Of a stretch of 64,000 bases of DNA, positions 43,435 through 52,169 are shown in pieces (within the stretch, counting starts at the first letter, position 1; every line of letters starts with the position of its first letter). The stretch spans positions 434,001 through 498,000 of the forward strand of contig NZ_MECJ01000028.1 of NCBI RefSeq assembly GCF_014596475.1, given 5' to 3'. The position numbers and the translations under genes were made by a program. Source of the stretch: Streptomyces sp. CBMA152. GTDB lineage: Bacteria; Actinomycetota; Actinomycetes; Streptomycetales; Streptomycetaceae. The notes under the pieces are model-generated. The model saw only the letters and a program-made list of their open reading frames with translations, made no database searches and had not been told where the DNA came from.

Positions 43435-45141
43435 CTACAGCGGCACGATGTCCGGCGCTCCCAGCCGCGCCGCGTCCGCCGTCAGGTCGTCCGGCTGGCG
43501 CTGCGACTCGCGCTCGGCCTGCACCCTCTTCTCGTAGTGCTCCACCTCCTTCTCGATCTGCTCCTTGTCCCAGCCGAGGACCGGCGCCATCAGCTCGGCG
43601 CACTCCCGGGCCGACCGCGTGCCCCGGTCGAACGTCTCGATCGAGATCCGGGTGCGCCGGGTCAGCACGTCGTCGAGGTGACGGGCGCCCTCGTGCGACG
43701 CGGCGTAGACGATCTCGGCCCGCAGATAGTCCTCGGCCGCGCTCAGCGGCTCCCCCATCGACGGGTCGGCCACGATCAGCTCGATCAGGTCCTCGGTGAG
43801 CGAGCCGTACCGGTTCAACAGGTGCTCCACGCGCACCACATGGAGCCCGGTCCGCGCGGCGATCCTCGCCCGCGCGTTCCACAGCGCCCGGTATCCCTCC
43901 GCGCCGAGCAGCGGCACGTCCTCGGTGACACAGGCCGCGACCCGCTGGTCCAGGCCGTGCACCGCCTCGTCCACCGCGTCCTTCGCCATCACCCGGTACG
44001 TCGTGTACTTGCCGCCCGCGATCACCACGAGCCCGGGCACCGGATGCGCCACGGTGTGCTCGCGCGAGAGCTTGCTGGTGGCGTCCGACTCACCGGCCAG
44101 CAGCGGGCGCAGGCCCGCGTAGACCCCCTGCACATCGTCCCTGGTCAGCGGGACGGCGAGGACCGAATTGACGTGTTCCAGCAGGTAGTCGATGTCCGCG
44201 CTGGAGGCCGCCGGATGCGCCTTGTCCAGGTCCCAGTCGGTGTCGGTCGTGCCGACGATCCAGTGCCTGCCCCATGGGATCACGAAGAGCACCGACTTCT
44301 CGGTGCGCAGGATGAGCCCGCTCGTGGAGTGGATCCGGTCCTTGGGCACCACCAGATGGATGCCCTTGGAGGCCCGGACGTGGAACTGGCCGCGCTCACC
44401 GACCATCGCCTGGGTGTCGTCCGTCCACACCCCCGTCGCGTTGACGATCTGTTTGGCGTGGATCTCGTACTCCCCGCCTCCCTCCACATCGCGCACGCGC
44501 GCCCCGACGACCCGCTCGCCCTCGCGCAGAAACCCGGTCACCCTGGCCCGGTTGGCCGCGTGTGCGCCGTAACTCGCGGCAGTGCGGACCAAGGTGGCCA
44601 CATAACGCGCGTCGTCCATCTGCGCGTCGTAGTACTGCAAGGCCCCGACCAGCGCTTCCTTCTTCAGGCAGGGCGCGACCCGCAGGGCGCTGCGGCGGGA
44701 CAGATGCCGGTGGACCGGCAGCCCCCGGCCGTGGCCGGACGAGATCGACATCGCGTCGTACAGCGCCACGCCCGATCCCGCGTACAGCCGCTCCCAGCCC
44801 TTGTGCTGGAGCGGATAGAGGAACGGCACAGGCTTGACCAGGTGTGGGGCCAGCCGTTCGAGGAGCAGCCCGCGCTCCTTCAGCGCTTCTCTGACCAGCG
44901 CGAAGTCCAGCATCTCCAGATATCGCAGCCCGCCGTGGATCAGCTTGCTCGACCGGCTGGAGGTGCCCGAGGCCCAGTCCCGCGCCTCCACCAGCCCGGT
45001 GGACAGGCCGCGGGTCGCGGCGTCCAGCGCGGTGCCCGCGCCGACCACCCCGGCGCCGACGACCAGCACGTCGAGCTCGCGCTCGGCCATCGCGGCGAGC
45101 GCCTCGGCACGCTGCACCGGTCCCAGTGTCGCTGTCCTCAC
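43435..45141 (-). CDS. glpD: Aerobic glycerol-3-phosphate dehydrogenase
   Basis: 568 residues from GTG 45141, five bases after GGGAGG; longer in-frame starts lack coding bias. It oxidises sn-glycerol-3-phosphate to dihydroxyacetone phosphate with FAD at the membrane and passes electrons to quinones. The FAD motif VLVVGAGVVGAGTALDAATR is at the N-terminus, with SSRSSKLIHGGLRYLE and the C-terminal GKYTTYRVMAKDAV motif of GlpD. A C-terminal helical domain follows (about 400-530). No glpK or glpF is nearby. It is divergent from the nucleotide-sugar dehydrogenase homologue across an AT-rich stretch (about 45255-45310) that likely holds promoters. Confidence 0.93.
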   Translation of the reverse strand: MRTATLGPVQRAEALAAMAERELDVLVVGAGVVGAGTALDAATRGLSTGLVEARDWASGTSSRSSKLIHGGLRYLEMLDFALVREALKERGLLLERLAPHLVKPVPFLYPLQHKGWERLYAGSGVALYDAMSISSGHGRGLPVHRHLSRRSALRVAPCLKKEALVGALQYYDAQMDDARYVATLVRTAASYGAHAANRARVTGFLREGERVVGARVRDVEGGGEYEIHAKQIVNATGVWTDDTQAMVGERGQFHVRASKGIHLVVPKDRIHSTSGLILRTEKSVLFVIPWGRHWIVGTTDTDWDLDKAHPAASSADIDYLLEHVNSVLAVPLTRDDVQGVYAGLRPLLAGESDATSKLSREHTVAHPVPGLVVIAGGKYTTYRVMAKDAVDEAVHGLDQRVAACVTEDVPLLGAEGYRALWNARARIAARTGLHVVRVEHLLNRYGSLTEDLIELIVADPSMGEPLSAAEDYLRAEIVYAASHEGARHLDDVLTRRTRISIETFDRGTRSARECAELMAPVLGWDKEQIEKEVEHYEKRVQAERESQRQPDDLTADAARLGAPDIVPL

Positions 45142-45360
45142 GGCTGCCTCCCGTTGATCTGGGTGGTCTGGCTCACAACCTCGATTCTGGACGCGACCAC
45201 CGACATCGGCCACCGCCTGTGGACAACACTCGGACGACCCCGGGCCCACAATGCCGCATAACGGTCATATTTACTCTTAGTCTGACATTGCGTAACGCCC
45301 ATTCTGTCCACAGGGCTTGCGCACCTTGCCCCCTCCGGTTATGGGAAGGACGGTCATCGC

Positions 45361-46605
45361 ATGCCCGCAGACCTCGCCGTCATCGGACTCGGCCACCTCG
45401 GCCTGCCGCTCGCCCAGGCCGCGGCCGCCGCGGGCATCGACACCGTCGGCCACGACACCGACCCGCACGTCCTCGCCGAACTCCGCGCCGGGCGCCCCCC
45501 GGTCGACGGCTGCCTCACCGCCGCCGAGCTGCGCCGGATGCTCGCGGGGGGCTTCCGTACCGCCGCCGGACCGGCCGAGCTCGGCCGGGTGCGCACCGCC
45601 GTGATCTGCGCGCCCACCCCGCTCGGCGCCGACCGCACCCTGGACCTCACCGCCGTCGCCGACGCGGCGCGCACGCTGGCAGCGCGGCTGCGCCCGCACA
45701 CCACGGTCATCCTGGAGTCGGCCGTCCACCCCGGCACCACCGAGGACTTCCTGCGCCCGCTGCTCGAAGCGGGCTCGGGGCTGCGTGCGGGCCGCGACTT
45801 CCACCTCGCCTACTCCCCCAGCCGCATCGACCCCGGCAACCGCACACACGGCTACGCCACCACGCCCAAGGTCATCGGCGGCCTCACCCCCGCCTGCACC
45901 GAGTCCGCCGCCGCGTTCTACGGCCGCCTCACCGACAAGGTCGTCCGCGCGCGCGGTACCCGCGAGGCGGAGATGGCCAAGCTCCTGGAGACCAACTACC
46001 GCCAGGTGAACATCGCGCTGGTCAACGAGATGGCCGTGCTCTGCCACGACATGGGCGTCGACCTGTGGGACGTCATCCGGTGCGCCGAGACCAAGCCGTT
46101 CGGCTTCCAGGCGTTCCGCCCCGGTCCGGGCGTCGGCGGCCACGGCGTCCCGCTCGACCCGACGCCACTGCCGTACACCGGGCTGCGGATGGTCGGGCTC
46201 GCCCGGGAGATCAACGCGCATATGCCGCGGTACGTCATCCAGCGCTCCACCACGCTCCTGAACGAGCACGGCAAGTCCGCCCGGGGCGCGCGCGTACTGC
46301 TCCTCGGGACCACCTACAAGCCCGATCTCGCCGATCTGGAGGGCTCCCCGGCCGCCGAGATCGCGGGGCGGCTGATGGACCTGGGGGCGTCGGTGAGCTA
46401 CCACGACCCGTATGTGCCGGACTGGCGCGTGCGCGACCAGCCCGTGCCGCGCGTGGACTCGCTCTACGAAGCGGCCGCCCACGCCGACCTCACGGTGCTG
46501 CTCCAGCACCACCGCACGTACGACCTCCAAGGTCTTGCGGTCAAGGCCCAGCTGCTGCTCGACACCCGGGGCGTCACCCCTGGGGGCGCGGCCCACCGCC
46601 TGTAG
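45361..46605 (+). CDS. Nucleotide-sugar dehydrogenase homologue lacking catalytic residues
   Basis: 414 residues from ATG 45361 with GGGAAGG upstream. It has the full three-part layout of UDP-glucose/UDP-ManNAc dehydrogenases: NAD domain (VIGLGHLGLPLAQ), central helix domain with Lys207 and Asn (EAEMAKLLETNYRQVNIAL), and UDP-binding C-domain (LLLGTTYKPDLADLEGSP). Two conserved catalytic positions are changed: SPER reads SPSR (Ser154) and GGHC reads GGHG (Gly262, the thiol nucleophile). Full oxidation to a uronate would therefore not be expected. No sugar transferases or epimerases lie nearby. Confidence 0.85.
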   Translation: MPADLAVIGLGHLGLPLAQAAAAAGIDTVGHDTDPHVLAELRAGRPPVDGCLTAAELRRMLAGGFRTAAGPAELGRVRTAVICAPTPLGADRTLDLTAVADAARTLAARLRPHTTVILESAVHPGTTEDFLRPLLEAGSGLRAGRDFHLAYSPSRIDPGNRTHGYATTPKVIGGLTPACTESAAAFYGRLTDKVVRARGTREAEMAKLLETNYRQVNIALVNEMAVLCHDMGVDLWDVIRCAETKPFGFQAFRPGPGVGGHGVPLDPTPLPYTGLRMVGLAREINAHMPRYVIQRSTTLLNEHGKSARGARVLLLGTTYKPDLADLEGSPAAEIAGRLMDLGASVSYHDPYVPDWRVRDQPVPRVDSLYEAAAHADLTVLLQHHRTYDLQGLAVKAQLLLDTRGVTPGGAAHRL

Positions 46606-46752
46606 AGCGGCCTCCGAAATCTCGGTGGCGCCCCGCCCACGCACTGTTACTCTTCGGGTCGCTCGATCGCACAGTCGTGCGCATTTCCATGAGCTCTTCC
46701 ACGCGCGCGTCCGTGGTGCACGCGCTTCCTTGACCTCGGGGGGATCCGAAAA

Positions 46753-47235
46753 ATGAGCCAGAACTTTCCACCGCCGCCGCAGCAGCAGCCGGGCTTCCCG
46801 GGCTTCGTCCCGGCCCCGCCGCCGGCCCCGGTCCGCGACAACCTCGCGGGCGGTCTGGTCGCCGCGTTCGTCGCCGCCGTCGTCTGCGCGGGCGTGTACG
46901 GCGGGATCCTCGGCGCCACCAAGCACGAGATCGGCTACGCGGCCGTCGGCGTCGGCTTCGTCGTGGGGTGGGCGTCAGGCAAGGTCGGCGGGCGCAACCC
47001 CGCCCTGCCGGTGCTGAGCGCGGTCCTCGCCCTCGGCTCCGTCTACGCGGGCCAGATGTTCGGCGAGGCGATCGTCGCCTCCAAGGTGCTCCACGTCGAC
47101 GCCACGGACCTGCTGGTGAACCACCTGAGCGTGGTGAACGAGCTCTGGAAGACCGACGCCGACCCGCTGACGTTCCTGTTCTTCGGCATCGCCGCGGCCG
47201 CCGCCTTCACCGGCTCCAAGAAGGGCGCCGCGTAA
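46753..47235 (+). CDS. Small membrane protein with Pro-rich N-terminus
   Basis: 160 residues from ATG 46753 (GGGGGA nine bases upstream). A cytoplasmic tail of about 28 residues rich in Pro, Gln and Phe precedes four predicted helices (about 32-52, 60-78, 82-102, 137-152). It is a common Streptomyces architecture without known function. It ends at a strong bidirectional terminator shared with guaB3. No functional link to the neighbours can be argued from the sequence. Confidence 0.75.
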   Translation: MSQNFPPPPQQQPGFPGFVPAPPPAPVRDNLAGGLVAAFVAAVVCAGVYGGILGATKHEIGYAAVGVGFVVGWASGKVGGRNPALPVLSAVLALGSVYAGQMFGEAIVASKVLHVDATDLLVNHLSVVNELWKTDADPLTFLFFGIAAAAAFTGSKKGAA

Positions 47236-47249
47236 CCCCCGGCACACGC

Positions 47250-47284
47250 AAGGGGCCCGGACCATGGGATGGTCCGGGCCCCTT
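47250..47284. terminator. Bidirectional terminator between the small membrane gene and guaB3
   Basis: Perfect 16-base arms AAGGGGCCCGGACCAT / ATGGTCCGGGCCCCTT with a 3-base loop. On the plus strand the stem ends in TT; on the minus strand likewise. Confidence 0.9.
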
Positions 47285-47315
47285 CACATACGTACTACGT
47301 ACGTGTGAGTCGACG

Positions 47316-48440
47316 TCAGCGCTTGTGCTGCGCGTCCGCCACCGTCACCTCGACGCGCTGGAACTCCTTGAGCTCGCTGTAGCCGGTGGTGGCCATCGAG
47401 CGGCGCAGGGCGCCGAAGAAGTTCATCGAGCCGTCCGGGATGTGCGACGGACCGGTGAGGATCTCCTCGGTGGTGCCGACGATGCCCAGGTCGACCAGCT
47501 TGCCGCGCGGCACGTCCTCGTGGACGGCCTCCATGCCCCAGTGGTGGCCCTTGCCCGGCGCGTCCGTGGCACGGGCCAGCGGGGAGCCCATCATCACGGC
47601 GTCCGCGCCGCAGGCGATCGCCTTGGGCAGGTCGCCGGACCAGCCGACGCCACCGTCCGCGATGACGTGCACGTAGCGGCCGCCGGACTCGTCCATGTAG
47701 TCGCGGCGGGCCGCGGCCACGTCGGCGACGGCGGTGGCCATCGGGACCTGGATGCCCAGCACGTTGCGCGTGGTGTGCGCGGCGCCGCCGCCGAAGCCCA
47801 CCAGGACGCCGGCCGCGCCGGTGCGCATCAGGTGCAGGGCCGCGGTGTACGTGGCGCAGCCGCCGACGATCACCGGGACGTCCAGCTCGTAGATGAACTG
47901 CTTGAGGTTGAGCGGCTCGGCCGCGCCCGAGACGTGCTCGGCCGAGACGGTGGTGCCGCGGATGACGAAGATGTCGACGCCCGCGTCCACGACGGCCTTG
48001 GAGAACTGGGCCGTGCGCTGCGGCGAGAGGGCGGCCGCGGTGACCACACCGGAGTCGCGCACCTCCTTGATGCGCTGCCCGATCAGCTCTTCCTTGATCG
48101 GGGCCGCGTAGATCTCCTGGAGGCGGCGGGTCGCGGTGTCCTCGTCCAGCTCGTCGATCTCGTCGAGCAGCGGCTGCGGGTCCTCGTAACGGGTCCACAG
48201 GCCCTCAAGGTTCAGCACGCCCAGACCGCCGAGCTCACCGATGCGGATCGCGGTCTGCGGCGACACGACGGAGTCCATCGGGGCGGCCAGGAACGGCAGC
48301 TCGAACCGGTAGGCGTCGATCTGCCAGGCGATCGAGACCTCCTTCGGGTCCCGGGTGCGCCGGCTCGGGACGATGGCGATGTCGTCGAACGCGTACGCCC
48401 TGCGGCCGCGCTTGCCGCGCCCGATCTCGATCTCAGTCAC
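47316..48440 (-). CDS. guaB3: GuaB3 family IMP dehydrogenase-related protein
   Basis: 374 residues. TIM-barrel of the IMPDH/GMP reductase superfamily without CBS domains. Motifs include AYAFDDIAIVPSRRT, LAAPMDSVVSP, the phosphate-site region VIADGGVGWSGD and GADAVMMGSPLA. In IMPDH the active-site loop reads GPGSICTTR; here the same place reads GFGGGAAHTTR, so the catalytic Cys is absent. Actinobacterial GuaB3 is encoded beside guaB in Mycobacterium too; its reaction is not settled. It lies 130 bases downstream of guaB but is separated by a strong terminator, so it is probably transcribed on its own. Confidence 0.88.
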   Translation of the reverse strand: MTEIEIGRGKRGRRAYAFDDIAIVPSRRTRDPKEVSIAWQIDAYRFELPFLAAPMDSVVSPQTAIRIGELGGLGVLNLEGLWTRYEDPQPLLDEIDELDEDTATRRLQEIYAAPIKEELIGQRIKEVRDSGVVTAAALSPQRTAQFSKAVVDAGVDIFVIRGTTVSAEHVSGAAEPLNLKQFIYELDVPVIVGGCATYTAALHLMRTGAAGVLVGFGGGAAHTTRNVLGIQVPMATAVADVAAARRDYMDESGGRYVHVIADGGVGWSGDLPKAIACGADAVMMGSPLARATDAPGKGHHWGMEAVHEDVPRGKLVDLGIVGTTEEILTGPSHIPDGSMNFFGALRRSMATTGYSELKEFQRVEVTVADAQHKR

Positions 48441-48509
48441 GTTGTGTGGGCCTTTCCCTCTACGTCTGCGGTCCCAGTATCCCCGACATGTGTGTCCCCG
48501 ACATACGGG

Positions 48510-48543
48510 CGAGGGGCGGTCCCGTGAACGGGACCGCCCCTCG
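48510..48543 (-). terminator. guaB terminator
   Basis: A perfect 15-base stem CGAGGGGCGGTCCCG / CGGGACCGCCCCTCG with loop TGAA, 28 bases after the guaB stop. Confidence 0.85.
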
Positions 48544-48544
48544 G

Positions 48545-48570
48545 CGACACCTACGCGCGCGTAGGTGTCG
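48545..48570. repeat. 26-bp perfect palindrome directly after the guaB stop codon
   Basis: CGACACCTACGCG followed immediately by CGCGTAGGTGTCG. It abuts the guaB stop and precedes the terminator hairpin. It could form a 3' protective stem or a protein site. Confidence 0.7.
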
Positions 48571-50076
48571 TCAGCGCTTGGTGTAGTTCGGCGCCTCGAC
48601 CGTCATCTGGATGTCGTGCGGGTGGCTCTCCTTGAGGCCCGCCGAGGTGATCCGGACGAACCGGCCGTTGGTCTGAAGCTCCGGGACGGTGCGGCCGCCG
48701 ACGTAGAACATCGACTGACGCAGGCCGCCGACCAGCTGGTGGACGACCGCGGAGAGCGGGCCGCGGTAGGGCACCTGGCCCTCGATGCCCTCGGGGACCA
48801 GCTTCTCGTCGGAGGCGACGCCCTCCTGGAAGTAGCGGTCCTTGGAGAAGGACTTCTGCTCGCCGCGGGACTGCATCGCGCCCAGCGAGCCCATGCCGCG
48901 GTACGACTTGAACTGCTTGCCGTTGATGAACATCAGCTCGCCCGGGGACTCCTCGCAGCCCGCGAGCAGCGAGCCGAGCATCACCGTGTCGGCGCCCGCG
49001 ACCAGGGCCTTGGCGATGTCGCCGGAGTACTGCAGGCCGCCGTCGCCGATGACCGGGACGCCCGCGGCCTTGGCGGCGAGCGAGGCCTCGTAGATCGCGG
49101 TGACCTGCGGAACGCCGATACCGGCGACGACACGCGTCGTGCAGATGGAGCCGGGGCCGACGCCGACCTTGATGCCGTCGACGCCCGCGTCGATCAGCGC
49201 CTGGGCGCCGTCGCGGGTGGCGATGTTGCCGCCGATGACGTCGACGCCCGCCGCGTTCGACTTGATCTTGGCGACCATGTCGCCGACCAGCCGGGAGTGG
49301 CCGTGCGCGGTGTCGACGACGATGAAGTCGACGCCCGCCTCGATGAGCGCCTGGGCGCGCTCGTAGGCGTCGCCCGCGACACCCACGGCCGCGCCGACGA
49401 TCAGCCGGCCGTCCTTGTCCTTGGCGGCGTTCGGGTACTGCTCGGCCTTCACGAAGTCCTTGACCGTGATGAGGCCCTTGAGGATGCCGTTCTCGTCGAC
49501 GAGCGGCAGCTTCTCGATCTTGTGGCGGCGCAGCAGCTCCATGGCGTCCACGCCGGAGATGCCGACCTTGCCGGTGACCAGCGGCATCGGGGTCATGACC
49601 TCGCGCACCTGGCGCGAGCGGTCCGACTCGAAGGCCATGTCGCGGTTGGTGACGATGCCGAGCAGCCTGCCCGACGGGTCGGTGACCGGGACGCCGCTGA
49701 TGCGGAACTTGGCGCACAGCTCGTCGGCCTCGCCCAGCGTCGCGTCCGGGTGGACCGTGATCGGGTCGCTCACCATGCCGGACTCGGAGCGCTTCACCAG
49801 GTCGACCTGGTTGGCCTGGTCCTCGATCGAGAGGTTGCGGTGCAGGACACCGGCGCCGCCCTGACGGGCCATGGCGATCGCCATGCGCGCCTCGGTGACC
49901 TTGTCCATCGCCGCCGACAGCAGCGGGACGTTCACCTTCACGTTCTTCGAGAGGTACGAGGAAGTGTCGATCTGGTCGGGCGCCATGTCGGACGCGCCCG
50001 GCAGCAGCAGCACGTCGTCGTACGTCAGCCCGAGCATCGCGAATTTGTCGGGCACTCCGTCGACGTTTGCAGTCAT
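48571..50076 (-). CDS. guaB: IMP dehydrogenase
   Basis: 501 residues from ATG 50076 with GGGAAGG upstream. It oxidises IMP to XMP with NAD, the rate-setting step of GMP synthesis, feeding GuaA. The TIM-barrel has LTYDDVLLLPG, catalytic loop VGPGSICTTRVVAG and flap YRGMGS; two CBS domains (about 110-230; ISGVPVTDPSGRLLGIVTNR) bind adenine or guanine nucleotides for feedback control. A minus-strand TAGCAT (50114-50119) is a good -10, giving a leader of about 30 bases. It lies directly behind shbA, bldM and whiD, an order conserved with mycobacteria. Confidence 0.97.
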   Translation of the reverse strand: MTANVDGVPDKFAMLGLTYDDVLLLPGASDMAPDQIDTSSYLSKNVKVNVPLLSAAMDKVTEARMAIAMARQGGAGVLHRNLSIEDQANQVDLVKRSESGMVSDPITVHPDATLGEADELCAKFRISGVPVTDPSGRLLGIVTNRDMAFESDRSRQVREVMTPMPLVTGKVGISGVDAMELLRRHKIEKLPLVDENGILKGLITVKDFVKAEQYPNAAKDKDGRLIVGAAVGVAGDAYERAQALIEAGVDFIVVDTAHGHSRLVGDMVAKIKSNAAGVDVIGGNIATRDGAQALIDAGVDGIKVGVGPGSICTTRVVAGIGVPQVTAIYEASLAAKAAGVPVIGDGGLQYSGDIAKALVAGADTVMLGSLLAGCEESPGELMFINGKQFKSYRGMGSLGAMQSRGEQKSFSKDRYFQEGVASDEKLVPEGIEGQVPYRGPLSAVVHQLVGGLRQSMFYVGGRTVPELQTNGRFVRITSAGLKESHPHDIQMTVEAPNYTKR

Positions 50077-50113
50077 GACACCTTCCCCATGGCCTTGATC
50101 GGTGCGGATGTCC

Positions 50114-50119
50114 ATGCTA
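50114..50119 (-). promoter_or_regulatory. Likely guaB -10 element
   Basis: Minus-strand TAGCAT about 38 bases before the guaB ATG. No convincing -35 hexamer is found at the right distance. Confidence 0.35.
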
Positions 50120-50320
50120 ACGGGCTGGCGCGGTGTCTCATTCCATGAACAAGATCAACCGAATTCTTTGGACGTTCACACGTACGTGCGCCACGGCTAC
50201 GCGCGCGTGGAGCGCCGTACAGCGACGTACGGCAGAAGCGCGCGTGCGGCGGCGTACGGCCGGACGGGTGAAGCGCGGCCCAAGACGCAACCGAAACGTG
50301 ACGTGAGCGCGTGACCGGGA

Positions 50321-50896
50321 CTACTGCTCGGCGAGCGCGCGCAGCCGGCTGAGCGCGCGGTGCTGGGCGACCCGGACCGCGCCCGGGGACATCCCCAGCA
50401 TCTGCCCGGTCTCCTCGGCGGTCAGCCCGACCGCGACCCGCAGCACCAGCAGTTCGCGCTGGTTCTCCGGCAGGTTGGCGAGCAGCTTCTTGGCCCACTC
50501 GGCGTCGCTGCTGAGCAGTGCGCGCTCCTCGGGGCCCAGGGAGTCGTCCGGCCGCTCCGGCATCTCGTCGGAGGGCACCGCGGTCGAGCCCGGGTGGCGC
50601 ATCGCGGCCCGCTGGAGGTCGGCGACCTTGTGCGAGGCGATGGCGAACACGAAGGCCTCGAAGGGCCGTCCGGTGTCCCGGTAGCGCGGCAGCGCCATCA
50701 GCACGGCGACACAGACCTCCTGCGCGAGGTCCTCCACGAAGTGGCGCGCGTCACCCGGCAGACGGTTCAGCCGGGTGCGGCAGTAGCGCAGCGCGAGCGG
50801 GTGGACATGCGCCAGCAGGTCGTGCGTGGCCTGCTCGTCGCCATCGACGGCACGGTGAACGAGCGCACCGATCACCGTTGTCTCGTCGTCGCGCAT
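50321..50896 (-). CDS. shbA: ECF sigma factor ShbA (SigD-like)
   Basis: 191 residues from ATG 50896 (MRDDETTVIGALV). A longer in-frame ATG at 50986 has a better-placed purine-rich stretch, but the added codons have low third-position GC. It has sigma region 2 (about 20-95; DLAQEVCVAVLMALPRY and FAIASHKVADLQR) and region 4 (about 130-188; LPENQRELLVLRVAVGLTAEETG). Gene order with guaB, bldM and whiD matches ShbA, the ECF factor reported in Streptomyces griseus to drive transcription of principal sigma factor HrdB, and mycobacterial SigD. No anti-sigma gene follows, unlike many ECF loci. Confidence 0.82.
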   Translation of the reverse strand: MRDDETTVIGALVHRAVDGDEQATHDLLAHVHPLALRYCRTRLNRLPGDARHFVEDLAQEVCVAVLMALPRYRDTGRPFEAFVFAIASHKVADLQRAAMRHPGSTAVPSDEMPERPDDSLGPEERALLSSDAEWAKKLLANLPENQRELLVLRVAVGLTAEETGQMLGMSPGAVRVAQHRALSRLRALAEQ

Positions 50897-51151
50897 CGGT
50901 CCATGGTGCCCCGGCGTCGCAGACTCCGTGGCACCGCGTCCATAGTTGTGCACCGAAGCGTTATGAGCAGGTGCGCCGGAAGTCATCTCCTGCGCCCTCC
51001 CCTCCCGCTCGACCGACTCGTCCCCGAGGAACTCCACACCTTCAAGGATGCGGCATCGCGCGCGAAGCGTCACACGCCGCTCCACGGAGCGGGGGGACGG
51101 ACCCGTCCGTCGACGACGGACGGGGATCCGGCCGACCCCGCCGCGGCCAGG

Positions 51152-51763
51152 TCAGCGCACCAGGCCCCAGCGGAATCCGAGCGCCACCGCGTGCGCCCGG
51201 TCGGAGGCGCCGAGTTTCTTGAACAGCCGCCTGGCGTGGGTCTTCACGGTGTCCTCGGACAGGAACAGCTCACGCCCGATCTCCGCGTTGGACCGGCCGT
51301 GGCTCATGCCCTCGAGGACCTGGATCTCGCGCGCGGTGAGCGTGGGCGCGGCCCCCATCTCGGCCGAGCGCAGTCTGCGCGGGGCGAGCCGCCAGGTCGG
51401 GTCGGCGAGCGCCTGTGTGACGGTCGCCCGCAGCTCCGCGCGCGAGGCGTCCTTGTGCAGATAACCGCGGGCCCCGGCGGCGACCGCGAGCGCCACACCG
51501 TCCAGGTCCTCGGCGACCGTCAGCATGATGATGCGGGCGCCGGGATCGGCGGACAGCAGCCGCCGGACCGTCTCCACGCCGCCCAGACCGGGCATGCGTA
51601 CGTCCATCAGAATCAGGTCCGAGCGGTCGGCGCCCCAGCGGCGGAGGACTTCCTCGCCGTTGGCCGCAGTCGTCACACGCTCTACACCCGGCACGGTCGC
51701 GACCGCGCGGCGGAGCGCCTCTCGGGCAAGCGGGGAGTCGTCGCAGACGAGGACGGATGTCAT
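51152..51763 (-). CDS. bldM: Developmental response regulator BldM
   Basis: 203 residues from ATG 51763, six bases after GGAGG. The receiver domain has the CDDS acidic pair (8-9) and Asp54 (LILMDVRMPG). The LuxR-type DNA-binding domain (about 140-200; LTAREIQVLEGMSHGRSNAEIG) is C-terminal. BldM is an orphan regulator needed for aerial hyphae and sporulation; it acts as a homodimer on early genes and as a heterodimer with WhiI on late ones. No kinase gene is adjacent. It is divergent from whiD across 406 bases. A CGTAAC element on the minus strand (51810-51815) could belong to its developmental promoter. Confidence 0.95.
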   Translation of the reverse strand: MTSVLVCDDSPLAREALRRAVATVPGVERVTTAANGEEVLRRWGADRSDLILMDVRMPGLGGVETVRRLLSADPGARIIMLTVAEDLDGVALAVAAGARGYLHKDASRAELRATVTQALADPTWRLAPRRLRSAEMGAAPTLTAREIQVLEGMSHGRSNAEIGRELFLSEDTVKTHARRLFKKLGASDRAHAVALGFRWGLVR

Positions 51764-52169
51764 GGCCGTCCTCCGCAGCTGATGCGCGTCACCTTGAGCC
51801 TCCAGGCTGGTTACGTATCGTCACCTGTGCGATTGACGCCCTCGGACACCTGCCCGAGCGCTTCTTCTTTCAACCGCTCCGCACTCTCAACGACGGTCAC
51901 TCGAAAGAGTTACGGGTCGGACGGGCACCTTCGGCACTCTACGTGAGGAAGCGTGTGCGCCGGGCGCGCATCGCGGGTCACCCGCCGTTCGCTCGGAGGT
52001 ATGCCCCATTTAGCGGCTTTTCTTCCCTTTTCCTGGTGTCTGTGGCTAGATTCGCAATGAGTCATATTTACATCTACTAACACCGTAGATGTACGTTCGT
52101 CGGTACACCCCAGTGATCCGGGGTACCCGGCCCATCCGCCTCAGGCACGGCTTCAAGGGGACATGAGCA
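51764..52169. other. 406-base divergent control region, bldM / whiD
   Basis: No gene is seen. This is among the most AT-rich segments of the window (51995-52095). A plus-strand TAGATT (52047-52052) is the best -10 for whiD. A 25-base inverted repeat (52069-52093) lies 77 bases before the whiD ATG. The minus-strand CGTAAC noted at 51810-51815 is 47 bases upstream of the bldM ATG. Both genes are known to be developmentally timed, so long regulatory DNA is expected. Confidence 0.6.
52069..52093. promoter_or_regulatory. Operator-like inverted repeat upstream of whiD
   Basis: TACATCTAC (52069-52077), seven bases, GTAGATGTA (52085-52093): perfect 9-base arms. It lies just downstream of the candidate -10 TAGATT, so it is either in the early transcript or a roadblock-type operator. 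The binding factor is not identified. Confidence 0.5.

Noticed and set aside
47286..47308. TACGTA-rich near-palindrome after the guaB3 terminator as an operator
   Set aside because: It is imperfect and lies between a terminator and a stop codon, where an operator would have no promoter to act on.
50321..50986. Longer start for the ECF sigma factor at ATG 50986
   Set aside because: The extra 30 codons have weak third-position GC and include a likely promoter stretch; the MRDDETTV start is the one I recognise from the family. It stays possible because of a purine-rich site upstream.
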